In this document: in pieces, positions 6,809 through 14,683 of the stretch
Layout: each line of letters begins with the position of its first letter
Position numbering within the stretch: position 1 is the stretch's first letter
The notes under the pieces: model-generated
Seen by the model: only the letters and a program-made list of their open reading frames with translations
The model's database searches: none
Told to the model about the DNA's origin: nothing
Translations under genes and position numbers: made by a program
Source of the DNA: Alectryocaccomicrobium faecavium
Lineage (GTDB): Bacteria > Bacillota > Clostridia > Christensenellales > Aristaeellaceae
Assembly (NCBI GenBank): GCA_018713425.1
Contig: DVOT01000023.1
Location: forward strand, 1 to 26,566
Direction of reading: 5' to 3'
DNA: 26,566 nucleotides

Positions 6809-7816
6809 TTACAGCAGGAACACGCCGCTTGCGGCGCAGATGTCGCGCGTTTCCTGGGGCCAAAGCGAAACCTGCACTTCGCCGATGTGGCACTTTTGCA
6901 GCATTAGCATGCAAAGCCGCGATTGGCCGATGCCGCCGCCAATGGTGAGGGGCAATTCGCCCGCCAGCAACGCGCGATGGAAATCCAGCCCGGCGCGCTC
7001 TTCGCACCCGGCGATTTTGAGCTGCCGTGCGAGGGATTCTTCGTTTACGCGGATGCCCATGGAGGAAACCTCAAAGGCGCAGCCGAGCAATTCGTTCCAT
7101 ACGATGATATCGCCGTTGAGCGCCCAATCGTCATAATCCGGCGCGCGGCCATCGTGCGGCTTGCCGCCCTTCAGCGCGCCGCCGATCTGCATCACAAACA
7201 CGGTGCGGTGTTTGCGGGCGATTTCGTTTTCGCGCTGCTTGGGGGAGAGGTTGGGATACATGTCTTCCAATTCTTGCGAGGTGATAAAGAACACGTCCGG
7301 GCAGATGCAGGGGGTCAAGCGCGGATACATGGCCGTGGTGGCCAGCTCCGTGGCGGCCATGGCGCGCACGATCACCTTTACCGTGTTTTTGAGGTATTCT
7401 ACGGTGCGGTCTTCGGGCAAGATCACCTTTTCCCAATCCCACTGGTCGACGTAAATGGAATGCAGATTGTCCGGTTCCTCATCGCGGCGGATGGCGTTCA
7501 TATCGGTGTAGAGCCCTTCGTGCGGCAAAAAACCATAGAGCTTGAGCGCCATGCGCTTCCACTTGGCCAGCGAATGCACGATTTCCACATCGCCGTTGAC
7601 ATCGCGCACGGAAAAGCTCACCGGGCGTTCCACACCGTTTAGGTTATCGTTCAGGCCGGAATCGCGCGTGACAAACAGCGGCGCGGAAATGCGCAAAAGC
7701 TGCATGGCCTTGGAAAACGTGCGTTCAAAGGTATCTTTCACAAATTTGATGGCGGTTTCGGTTTCGCGCACATCGAGCGCGCTTTTGTAGCCCTGGGGAA
7801 TGTAGCATTGGGTCAT
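6809..7816 (-). CDS. asnA: aspartate-ammonia ligase (asparagine synthetase A)
   Basis: 335 residues, typical for AsnA, a class II aminoacyl-tRNA-synthetase fold enzyme that makes asparagine from aspartate, ammonia and ATP in the cytoplasm. Recognisable blocks: VRETETAIKFVKDTF, DSGLNDNLNGVERPVSF (53-69), VHSLAKWKRMAL, HEGLYTDMNAIRRDEE, HSIYVDQWDWEKVI, and the C-terminal LTIGGGIGQSRLCMLML ATP-binding motif 3. The open frame extends to 8008, but the ATG at 7816 carries GGAGGTG 6 nt upstream and begins where the family does. A TATACT element lies 22 nt before the start. It probably heads the operon with egsA and the hydrolase. Confidence 0.96.
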   Translation of the reverse strand: MTQCYIPQGYKSALDVRETETAIKFVKDTFERTFSKAMQLLRISAPLFVTRDSGLNDNLNGVERPVSFSVRDVNGDVEIVHSLAKWKRMALKLYGFLPHEGLYTDMNAIRRDEEPDNLHSIYVDQWDWEKVILPEDRTVEYLKNTVKVIVRAMAATELATTAMYPRLTPCICPDVFFITSQELEDMYPNLSPKQRENEIARKHRTVFVMQIGGALKGGKPHDGRAPDYDDWALNGDIIVWNELLGCAFEVSSMGIRVNEESLARQLKIAGCEERAGLDFHRALLAGELPLTIGGGIGQSRLCMLMLQKCHIGEVQVSLWPQETRDICAASGVFLL

Positions 7817-7837
7817 ATTCGCACCTCCATAGGTGAC

Positions 7838-7843
7838 AGTATA
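7838..7843 (-). promoter_or_regulatory. candidate -10 element for asnA
   Basis: A TATACT hexamer on the minus strand would give a start site near 7831, just before the GGAGGT ribosome site. No convincing -35 element is seen at 17 +/- 1 nt, so this is weak. Confidence 0.35.
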
Positions 7844-7965
7844 GCAAATTTGTGTTAAGGATAGGCGCGCAGGAACGATGGAATGCGAATTTTTTTTGCG
7901 GCACACGCGCTTGCCTTTAACCGCGATTTTTGGATTTTGCGGCGGACGCGGCGCGCGCGGCACGG

Positions 7966-7971
7966 TATACT
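7966..7971 (+). promoter_or_regulatory. candidate -10 element for the PHP-domain gene
   Basis: A TATACT hexamer is placed to start transcription near 7978, 33 nt before the ATG at 8011. The -35 position (CGGACG) does not match consensus. It mirrors the element for the divergent asnA. Confidence 0.35.
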
Positions 7972-8010
7972 GGAGAATAGGAATTTGCATTGCGGAAGGA
8001 AGGAACATAC

Positions 8011-8688
8011 ATGAAGAAAGTGGATACGCATGTGCATACCTGCGAAGTAAGCCGCTGCGGGCACGTTCCCGGCGCCGAGATGGCCCGCCTCTATATACAG
8101 GCGGGGTACGACGCCATTTTGATCACCGACCATTTTATCCTCCCAGAGGTGGCGGAAAGTGGCAAAACGCCGGAAGAAACCGTGGAAGCCCAGATGCGGG
8201 GATACCGCGCGGCGCTGGAAGGCGCGGGCGATAAGCTCCAGGTGTTTTTGGGCGCGGAAATCCGTTTTTTTGGCGGTGAAGAGGATTTTTTGTTGGTTGG
8301 TTTGAATGCGGAGAAATACCTCGCCATTGCGCGCGCCATGCCGCGGACGCCAGGCGCTTGCCGCACGCTGGCGGAGAACATGGGCGTGCTTTTGTATCAG
8401 GCGCATCCCTACCGGAAAGGCCAGCATCCCGCCGCGCCCAGCGATTTGAGCGGGGTGGAAGTGCTCAATGCCCATCCCCGGCACGATAGCCACAACGATT
8501 TGGCGCTCGCCTACGCGCAACAGCACGGCTTGCGCATGCTGTGCGGTTCCGACGCGCACCAGACGATGGACGTGGGGCGCGGCGGGATCCTCGCGCCGGA
8601 TTGGGTGAACAACGCGGAGGATCTGGCCGCCTATTTGCGCGATACACCGCGCCCACAATTTTTGTTTAGCGGCGCGCCGCAGGCGTAA
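8011..8688 (+). CDS. PHP-domain metal-dependent phosphoesterase
   Basis: 225 residues of PHP fold (polymerase and histidinol phosphatase family). Metal and catalytic residues are in order: H7-V-H9 in DTHVHT, D40-H41 in ILITDHF, E83 in GAEIRF, H132 in QAHPYR, H155 and D181-A-H183 in CGSDAHQ. The enzyme should hydrolyse a phosphomonoester or nucleotide; the substrate is unknown. I chose the ATG at 8011 (GGAAGGAAGG site 7 nt upstream) over a TTG at 7990. It is divergent from asnA, and its last 23 bp overlap the 3' end of the convergent beta-lactamase-like gene, so no terminator fits between them. A histidinol phosphatase role is possible, but no his genes are nearby. Confidence 0.9.
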   Translation: MKKVDTHVHTCEVSRCGHVPGAEMARLYIQAGYDAILITDHFILPEVAESGKTPEETVEAQMRGYRAALEGAGDKLQVFLGAEIRFFGGEEDFLLVGLNAEKYLAIARAMPRTPGACRTLAENMGVLLYQAHPYRKGQHPAAPSDLSGVEVLNAHPRHDSHNDLALAYAQQHGLRMLCGSDAHQTMDVGRGGILAPDWVNNAEDLAAYLRDTPRPQFLFSGAPQA

Positions 8689-9811
8689 GAGCCGCATCGA
8701 CGGCTTGCATCAACTGGGGCAAGAGCTGGCCGCTGCCCGATGGCACGCGCTGCGTGCCAAACACCACGGTCAGCTCGCGGGCGGGGTCGATGCGCAGCGT
8801 TGTGCCCGCCATGCCGTTCCAGCCAAAGCTGCCGGCGCGTTCGCGGTATTGCCCGTTTTTGCTCTCATCCACCAGCGTGCGCACCAAATAGCCAAAGCCG
8901 TACCCATGGGGCGCGTCCCAGAAAGTGGAAAGCTGGTTTTCTGTCAATTGGTTTTGCCGCATGCGCTGGATGGAAGCGGGCGAAAGGATGCCCGCGCCGT
9001 CTTGGCGCAGCATTTCGCCAAAGACCATAAAGTCGTCCAGCGTAGAAAACAGACCCGCTCCGCCCATTTCCACGCGCGAGTCATCCAGCCCATAGCCGAG
9101 TGCCTCTGCGCGCGGCGCAAAGGAACCATCGGCCACATAGCTGTATAAGGTGGCGGCGCGGGCAGCCTGGGCTTCGCCCAAGGAGAAGCTTGTATCCACC
9201 ATGCCGAGTGGGGCAAAAAATGTCTTTTTCAGGAAAGCGCCCAGTTCCATGCCTGTGACGGCGACGATGATGCCGCCCAATACGTCGGCGCTCAGGCCGT
9301 AGAGCCAGGTTTCACCCGGATCGAAACATAGCGGGCACTGCGCGATGGCGCGCACAAAATCGCGCGTGCCGCACGCGCGCATGTCGCCCAAAACGGCCAA
9401 CTGCTCTTCGTACATTTGCGGGATGGGTGCGGGGGCGGCGTCGGGATAAGGAATGCCCGAAGTCATGGTGAGCAGGTGCTGGATGGTCAATTCTGTGCGC
9501 GCGGGGCGCAGGGTTCCATCCGGCATGAGCACATTCATGTGGGCGTATTCCGGCAGGATGGCCGCGACAGGCGTCTCTGGCGCGAGAATGTTTTGTTCGC
9601 ACAGCTTTAACACGGCAGCGGCCGTTACGATTTTGCTCATGGAAAACATGCGCATGACGGTATCGCGGGAAAAGGGCGCGCCCGCTGTCAGGTCGCGCAG
9701 ACCCGCGCTGCCAAAGAAGAGTTCTTTCCCGCCCTGGCGCACCAGCGCCGCCGCGCCCGTCACTTGTCCCGTTTCCACGATGTCATGTAAAAATGCTTGT
9801 ATCGGATGCAT
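8666..9811 (-). CDS. serine hydrolase, beta-lactamase class C-like family
   Basis: 381 residues with the serine beta-lactamase/transpeptidase-like fold. The nucleophile motif is S57-M-S-K60 (MRMFSMSKIVTA), the second motif is Y171 in ETWLYGLSADVLGG (the YSxSxDVLG form common in EstB-like esterases), and the C-terminal GWNGMAGTTLRIDP corresponds to the third strand. It has no signal peptide, so it is probably a cytoplasmic esterase or amidase rather than an antibiotic-resistance enzyme. The ATG at 9811 has GGGAG 6 nt upstream; an in-frame ATG at 9823 has no ribosome site. It is third in an operon, 22 bp after the SGNH hydrolase. Its context with glycan enzymes suggests a carbohydrate ester substrate, which is inference. 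Confidence 0.9.
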   Translation of the reverse strand: MHPIQAFLHDIVETGQVTGAAALVRQGGKELFFGSAGLRDLTAGAPFSRDTVMRMFSMSKIVTAAAVLKLCEQNILAPETPVAAILPEYAHMNVLMPDGTLRPARTELTIQHLLTMTSGIPYPDAAPAPIPQMYEEQLAVLGDMRACGTRDFVRAIAQCPLCFDPGETWLYGLSADVLGGIIVAVTGMELGAFLKKTFFAPLGMVDTSFSLGEAQAARAATLYSYVADGSFAPRAEALGYGLDDSRVEMGGAGLFSTLDDFMVFGEMLRQDGAGILSPASIQRMRQNQLTENQLSTFWDAPHGYGFGYLVRTLVDESKNGQYRERAGSFGWNGMAGTTLRIDPARELTVVFGTQRVPSGSGQLLPQLMQAVDAALTPAARR

Positions 9812-9833
9812 ACTTGCTCCCATCTTGGCGCAA

Positions 9834-10637
9834 TCAGCGCTGATCCAATTCTTCGCGATAGTGCGGCGTGCCGATTAGGCCGATCTGCGCGAAATCCGCC
9901 ATATTGTGCCGGATGATATAGTCGATATAAGAGGCGAACAGCCGCGCGGTAAAGAGATATCCGGCGGGATTCATATGGCCGCCGAGGAAGAATTGCCGGT
10001 GGAACGCCTCGTCGTATACGGGCGCGTGCGCGTTTAGGTCAATAACGTATGCGTGCGGGAAATAGGCCGCGAATTGGCGCAGCAGCGCGGCGTGTTTCGC
10101 CTTGACTTCCTCCCTTTCGGGCTGCGTCGCGTCACGCGGCATGGTAACGAAAAAGAAGCGCGCCTTTGGCTGGATTTCTTGCAAACGCATGACGATTTGC
10201 GCGTAATATCCCGCAAAGGTGGGCTGGTTCTGCCGCCAATCCTTTGGGTTCACGTCGTCCAGCGAGCCCAGGGGCATTTTCAGGCCGAACAGGTCGTTCA
10301 CACCCAGCGCGAGGATATAGCCCTGGCAGGCCAAATCGGGGTTCCAATAGCCGTTTGTCTCGGCAAAGCTTTCGCAGTATTCCTTGGCGGTCATGCCGCC
10401 GCGAGAAAAGTTGCGCGCGGTCAGCCCCGCCATGCGGGCCAGGTACTGGCCCCAGGAATATTCGAACATATCGTGATAGGTCTTGTTGCCGTTCGCGTCG
10501 AGCGATTCGAATTCGCCTGAGGACAAGCTGTCGCCCACGCAGCCTATGGTGCGGAAAACACCGCACAACCCTCCGTCGCCCACCAGGGTATCCAGCGGCT
10601 TCTCTTCTGCGCGCGGGAAAAACGGTTCTATATTCAT
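9834..10637 (-). CDS. SGNH/GDSL-family hydrolase
   Basis: 267 residues. Block I is CVGDSLSSGE with nucleophile S37, block II is FSRGGMTAKEY (G81), block III is ALGVNDLFG with N114, and block V is GGHMNPAGY with H221. The family deacylates sugars or lipids. The usual Asp three residues before the catalytic His is Leu218 (LGGH), so a Ser-His dyad may operate. There is no signal peptide: the N-terminus MNIEPFFPRAEEKP is charged, so the enzyme is cytoplasmic. The ATG at 10637 has GGGAGG 8 nt upstream; a TTG directly before it is less likely. The gene lies 18 bp after the glycosidase and 22 bp before the serine hydrolase, so the three are one operon. It may deacetylate imported oligosaccharides. 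Confidence 0.88.
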   Translation of the reverse strand: MNIEPFFPRAEEKPLDTLVGDGGLCGVFRTIGCVGDSLSSGEFESLDANGNKTYHDMFEYSWGQYLARMAGLTARNFSRGGMTAKEYCESFAETNGYWNPDLACQGYILALGVNDLFGLKMPLGSLDDVNPKDWRQNQPTFAGYYAQIVMRLQEIQPKARFFFVTMPRDATQPEREEVKAKHAALLRQFAAYFPHAYVIDLNAHAPVYDEAFHRQFFLGGHMNPAGYLFTARLFASYIDYIIRHNMADFAQIGLIGTPHYREELDQR

Positions 10638-10655
10638 CAAGGTAACCTCCCTTTG

Positions 10656-12479
10656 TTATTGGCGAAGATATTGCAGCGCGCCCTCCATGTTGATGGCGCT
10701 TTCCCAGGGGCGGCAGCGCGTGTTTTGCGGCTGACCGGCGTCGTAATATTCGGCCCACATGCCGGCGCTGTCTTTCAAAGCGAGCATATGCGCGAGCAAA
10801 TCGTCCGCCGCGAGGCCAAATTGGGCCGCGGCATACAATAACAGGCCAAAATCGTATCCTACGCAACGGCTGCCATCGGGCAAGGAGGGCAAAACGCCGG
10901 TTTGGCGGTATTGCGCCAGATATGCGTTTATCTGGCTGCGCAGGTATTCCTGGCTCAATAGCGGCGAATCCACATAGAGCGCCATCATCAGCGCGCTTTT
11001 GAGAGAAATCTCTTGCGTGCAGGCCGGCGGCGTAAGCCGCCCCGCGGCTAGGCAGTGTGGGCAAACGTATATGCCTTCGCCTACGCGCTTGAGCCAGCCA
11101 AAGGTATCGCCGTTCGGGCACATGCCATGGCGGTATGCGGGTTCCGTCAAGCCTTCGAGTCGCGCGAGCGAATTGGCGATGTAGCCGTCTTTGCGCCGGA
11201 AATTGTCCTCAAACTGGCGCTCCGCGTCCGCAAGAGCCTCTTTCGCCTGGCAGATCCAATCTTCTTTTTCTTCGGCGCGCCGCTGGGCCAAATAGCGCTT
11301 GCCGCCCTCGATAAAAAGCATTGTGGCTTCGAATGAGCCATGGTTGAGCGCGGTGCGGGGCAAAAAACCGCCCGCCACATAGGTTTCGTCGCCATTGAAG
11401 GGCAGCATGCCCCGATGCAACTGAGCGATCTGGCGGCGCAGCGCCCAATCCAACATGGGCCGCTGCCTGTCGAAAAATTCCCGGTTCCCGGTCGCTTCCA
11501 ATAGCTTTATGGATTGCAATAGCAGGTAGCCGGTGATTTCCACGGCGTCGTTTTCGTGTTCGTGAAAGCTGCCGGGCACGCCGATGCCTTGCGCGTTGGC
11601 CAGGCGGCCGGAGCGCGCAAACACATCGTGGGAAAATTGCACGATTGCCGCGGCTTCCTCCAGGCAACCCATGGCGAGCAGGCCGCGGAAAGTGCCGTAT
11701 TGGTCGCGCACATAGGATAGGTGATAGTTGTGCCCCGCGAGCACGCCGCCATTTTGCCCCTGCTGCGCCCGGATGAGGAAGGATACGCCCTCGCTCGCCT
11801 CCCGCACCGCTTCCGCAAGCGGATGCGCTTTGAGCGCGGGCACGCGCTCCAGACGGCGCTGGTGGAATGCCCCATCCTCCTCGCGCGCAGCGCGAAAAAT
11901 TTCTTCTGGCGCGGTTGCCAGCGCGCGCTCCATGGCCTCCACGCAGGCGGGATATGTTTCCGCGCCCACCACGAGCATGCAGCCTTCGCGCTGGAAAGTG
12001 ACGCGCAGCGCGTCTTCCAGCGCTTCCACATGCGCGCCTCCTGTGAAAGCGATCATCATATAGCGGCGCGCGCCGCAGGGATAATCGTTGTAGTAAGGCG
12101 TGCAGGCGGGTACGACGATTAGAGCAGCCCACGCGCAGCCGGGAAACAGCGCGGTTTGCCCGGCAAGTTCGTGCCCGTGGAGGCATAGCTTCATGCGAAG
12201 CGCCTCGCGCAGCCGCCAGGCGCGCAGCAGGCAGACGGGATGGCGAGCGGCACATTCCGCGATTTCCCCCTGGGGCAGGCGGTGCTCCCACAGGTTGCTC
12301 CCCGGCAACCGCCGGGATTCGCAGCGCGGCGCGCCGCCTTCCTCTGCGATAAGGGAAAACATCGTTGGGCTGGAATAGGGCGGGCCAAAGACCTGCACCC
12401 ATTCGATTCCCCTGCCATAAGCGATGGTCTCGCCGTTGCCCAGGGCGTGCAGGGCGCGATCGGCCCGGAGTTCTTGCAT
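10656..12479 (-). CDS. six-hairpin glycosidase-like protein
   Basis: 607 residues. The N-terminal ~200 residues look beta-rich, followed by an alpha/alpha six-barrel from about 215. Key stretches: GHNYHLSYVRDQYGTFRGL (249-267), with the R-D pair seen in GH15/GH63-like enzymes, GSFHEHENDAVEITGY (303-318) and LPFNGDETYVAGG (359-371). Candidate catalytic acids are D259, E310/D311 and D364/E365. It likely hydrolyses an oligosaccharide, but neither family number nor substrate can be given. C454, C473, C476 and C487 form a possible zinc-binding insert (CPNGDTF ... CPHC), unusual for this fold. There is no signal peptide. GGAGG lies 8 nt before the ATG. It is the first gene of the minus-strand operon, divergent from the AraC-type regulator, which may control it. 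Confidence 0.75.
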   Translation of the reverse strand: MQELRADRALHALGNGETIAYGRGIEWVQVFGPPYSSPTMFSLIAEEGGAPRCESRRLPGSNLWEHRLPQGEIAECAARHPVCLLRAWRLREALRMKLCLHGHELAGQTALFPGCAWAALIVVPACTPYYNDYPCGARRYMMIAFTGGAHVEALEDALRVTFQREGCMLVVGAETYPACVEAMERALATAPEEIFRAAREEDGAFHQRRLERVPALKAHPLAEAVREASEGVSFLIRAQQGQNGGVLAGHNYHLSYVRDQYGTFRGLLAMGCLEEAAAIVQFSHDVFARSGRLANAQGIGVPGSFHEHENDAVEITGYLLLQSIKLLEATGNREFFDRQRPMLDWALRRQIAQLHRGMLPFNGDETYVAGGFLPRTALNHGSFEATMLFIEGGKRYLAQRRAEEKEDWICQAKEALADAERQFEDNFRRKDGYIANSLARLEGLTEPAYRHGMCPNGDTFGWLKRVGEGIYVCPHCLAAGRLTPPACTQEISLKSALMMALYVDSPLLSQEYLRSQINAYLAQYRQTGVLPSLPDGSRCVGYDFGLLLYAAAQFGLAADDLLAHMLALKDSAGMWAEYYDAGQPQNTRCRPWESAINMEGALQYLRQ

Positions 12480-12534
12480 AGCATACGCCTCCTATTGCTA
12501 TAGATTTGCTTTAAGACTGTGTTGGTCAGGCATG

Positions 12535-12586
12535 GCTGGGTGACAAGGCATTGCTTTAGATTTTTTGTTTTAATTCGGCACCCAGC
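12535..12586. repeat. long-loop inverted repeat in divergent promoter region
   Basis: GCTGGGTG (12535-12542) pairs with CACCCAGC (12579-12586) across a 36-nt AT-rich loop; on the plus strand GCC and TTTTTT follow. It lies upstream of the glycosidase operon start and could be a leader structure or operator. It is weak as a terminator because of the long loop and because nothing is known to be transcribed into it. Confidence 0.3.
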
Positions 12587-12650
12587 GCCTTTTTTCCTGC
12601 CAAATCTTTCACTTTGTGCAGCTATGGAGAAGCATTGGTCATTTTGGAAG

Positions 12651-12662
12651 ATGCGACCATTT
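12651..12662 (+). promoter_or_regulatory. candidate AraC-regulator operator, copy 1
   Basis: The word ATGCGACCATTT abuts and overlaps by 2 nt the -35 element of the regulator promoter. The identical 12 bases recur at 18782-18793 upstream of the binding-protein gene. A short inverted repeat, TGGTC (12636-12640) with GACCA (12655-12659), overlaps it. The position beside -35 fits an AraC-type site; binding by this regulator is inference. Confidence 0.35.
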
Positions 12663-12689
12663 GCAAGGCGGTTCTTTTTGTGCTATACT
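12661..12689 (+). promoter_or_regulatory. sigma-A-type promoter of the AraC-family regulator
   Basis: The -35 TTGCAA (12661-12666), a 17-nt spacer and -10 TATACT (12684-12689) are close to consensus. The start site should be near 12696, leaving a leader of about 28 nt that holds the AAAGGGG ribosome site before the ATG at 12724. Confidence 0.7.
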
Positions 12690-12723
12690 GTAGCATACAC
12701 AAGGCGGGAAAGGGGATGCTACA

Positions 12724-13605
12724 ATGCGGGAACGGGTGAGCGAAAATTGCGTCAATACCACTTCTTTTAAAGAAGAGGTAGAATTCAGCCGTGAAACGCC
12801 GCATTCTGTTCGCGTAAAACGTTTTTTTACGGATGATTCAGTAACGCTTCACTATGCTCCCACGATCGAAATTATCATTGTCACGGATGTGGAGGGAGAA
12901 GTGATCGTGGGGCAAAGCCACCATTGCTTTCTGCCGAGGGATGTGGTGATCATTCCGCCGTATTATACGCATTCTACCAAATGTCGTAAGGGCTCAGGCA
13001 AGCTAATCAATCTGAAAATTTCTATGGAAGATCTCAAAGCGTTTGTGAACATTCCCGCTCTGATTGAGTGGGAAAACGCCAGCATATCCGGCGTGTTTTA
13101 TGCTGCCGAACTATACGATGAAATGAGCACGATAGTCCGGCGTTTGATCGAAAAAGACGACAATATTTTTGAACGCATGCATTGTATGCTGGATATCGCA
13201 GAAATATTGATCCGCGTCAATCAGAAGGCAGGGCTAGAGCAGAAAAGGCAGGAACAAAAGAAGGACGCGCGCATTTATCAGCTGATTCAGTGGACGTATA
13301 CACATTATGGGGAACGCATTTCAGTGGACGAAGTGGCGCGGCAGGTCAACATGAGTAAAGGGTATTTTTGTAAATTTTTCAAGTCCATTTCTGGTATTAC
13401 GTATATTACTTTCTTAAACCAAGTGCGCATAGAAAAAGCGACTGATCTCTTAAAGGCTGGGTATAACGTGACGGAATGCGCCATGGCATGCGGCTTTGAG
13501 AGCATTTCTTATTTTGTGCAGATGTTTAAGCGAAATTTGGGTTGTACGCCAGGGCAATTTTTGGCTGCTATATACACGCAAAATGACAATATCACGATAG
13601 AATAG
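12724..13605 (+). CDS. AraC-family transcriptional regulator
   Basis: 293 residues. The N-terminal part (about 30-110) is cupin-like: strands EIIIVTDVEGEVIVG, then FLPRDVVIIPPYYTHS, the metal- or ligand-binding barrel form of sugar-responsive AraC proteins. The C-terminal ~100 residues hold two helix-turn-helix motifs: ISVDEVARQVNMSKGYFCKF, and NVTECAMACGFESISYFVQ followed by FKRNLGCTPGQF. It should activate transcription in response to a small ligand, most likely the substrate imported by the permeases downstream. It has its own promoter and lies 125 bp before the radical activase gene, in the same direction, without an obvious terminator between. It is divergent from the glycosidase operon, a second likely target. 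Confidence 0.94.
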   Translation: MRERVSENCVNTTSFKEEVEFSRETPHSVRVKRFFTDDSVTLHYAPTIEIIIVTDVEGEVIVGQSHHCFLPRDVVIIPPYYTHSTKCRKGSGKLINLKISMEDLKAFVNIPALIEWENASISGVFYAAELYDEMSTIVRRLIEKDDNIFERMHCMLDIAEILIRVNQKAGLEQKRQEQKKDARIYQLIQWTYTHYGERISVDEVARQVNMSKGYFCKFFKSISGITYITFLNQVRIEKATDLLKAGYNVTECAMACGFESISYFVQMFKRNLGCTPGQFLAAIYTQNDNITIE

Positions 13606-13730
13606 GTGAAAATATTGATAGCTGCCTGCAAGGAAAAAAGCTACAATGATGTTGCTTGATTGAAAACGGCCGACGTCCGGGAGGAAAAACGCCTTTTTGG
13701 ATGGCGGAGATGGTTTGGAAGTGACGGTTT

Positions 13731-14648
13731 GTGGCGCAGAACGCAGGACAGCAGGGCTTGATTTTTGATTTTGAGCGGTTTTCTACCAAAGACGGGCCAG
13801 GGATTCGCACGGCGGTTTTTTTTAAAGGGTGCAATTTGCATTGTGCCTGGTGCCACAATCCGGAGGGAATTCGCTCTAAAATCGAATTGGCGTTTCAAGA
13901 GGAGAAATGCGTTGGGTGTGGCATGTGTTTTGCAATATGTAGACAACATGCGCACCAGATGGCGCCTGCGAGACATCGATTGCAGCGCGACCTGTGCAAG
14001 GAGTGCTTGGAGTGCACGCAGCATTGTTTTTCTGATGCATTGCGAAAAGTTGGACAATATTATTCTGTAGAGCAAGCATTGAAAATTTTGTTGCAGGATG
14101 CGCCATATTATGCCGCTTCGGGCGGTGGTGTTACGCTGACAGGGGGAGAGGTTATGCTGCAAAAGGATTTTGCTGCGAAATTGCTTTCTGCTCTCCATGC
14201 ACAGGGGATTCATACTGCTATGGAAACAAATCTTTGCGTCCCGTGGGAAGAGTATGGCGCTGTGCTGGATAGTGTGGATTTGTTCATGGTAGATTGCAAA
14301 ACTATGCGAAAAGAAACGTTCCAGCGCTATATTGGTGAAGGATTCGAACGAGTATGTGAAAATCTGACGCGGATATTTCACATAGGAAAGCCACTTATTG
14401 TGCGAACGCCCGTGATTCCCACAGTGAACGCGGATGAAATTGGAGCCATCGCGCGTTTGCTTCGCAGCGCACCCAACTTGCTATATTATGAACTTTTGTC
14501 TTACCATCGTCTGGGCAATAGAAAGGCGCGGATGGTGGGCAGGAAGGCGATAGATTTTCCCATTCCTACGCAAAGCACCATGCGGCAGTTGGGTGACGTT
14601 GCGAGAATAGAAGGAATTTCTGTTTGCGTGGATGGAAAGACGCTTTAA
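13731..14648 (+). CDS. glycyl radical enzyme activating enzyme (radical SAM)
   Basis: 305 residues. It uses S-adenosylmethionine and a [4Fe-4S] cluster to install the glycyl radical on its partner enzyme. The radical SAM cluster is C34-x3-C38-x2-C41 (KGCNLHCAWCHNPEG). An insert carries two further ferredoxin-like clusters (C60, C63, C66, C70 and C89, C92, C95, C99), as in activases of dehydratase and decarboxylase GREs; the activase of pyruvate formate-lyase itself lacks this insert. T-G-G-E (137-140) contacts SAM. The start is taken as the GTG at 13731, because the in-frame ATGs upstream are followed by a TGA; the ribosome site is weak (GGAAGTGA). It is encoded 35 bp before its GRE, so the pair are a cognate set. 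Confidence 0.95.
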   Translation: MAQNAGQQGLIFDFERFSTKDGPGIRTAVFFKGCNLHCAWCHNPEGIRSKIELAFQEEKCVGCGMCFAICRQHAHQMAPARHRLQRDLCKECLECTQHCFSDALRKVGQYYSVEQALKILLQDAPYYAASGGGVTLTGGEVMLQKDFAAKLLSALHAQGIHTAMETNLCVPWEEYGAVLDSVDLFMVDCKTMRKETFQRYIGEGFERVCENLTRIFHIGKPLIVRTPVIPTVNADEIGAIARLLRSAPNLLYYELLSYHRLGNRKARMVGRKAIDFPIPTQSTMRQLGDVARIEGISVCVDGKTL

Positions 14649-14683
14649 AGTAATAACGGTATATACGGTAGGGGGCGAAAACA

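Noticed and set aside
7817..8008. N-terminal extension of AsnA to 8008
   Set aside because: Basic, proline-rich translation of the divergent promoter region; the family start and ribosome site are at 7816.
13615..13647. TTGATA ... TACAAT as a promoter for the radical activase gene
   Set aside because: The spacer is 21 nt, too long for a sigma-A promoter; the hexamers are probably coincidental.
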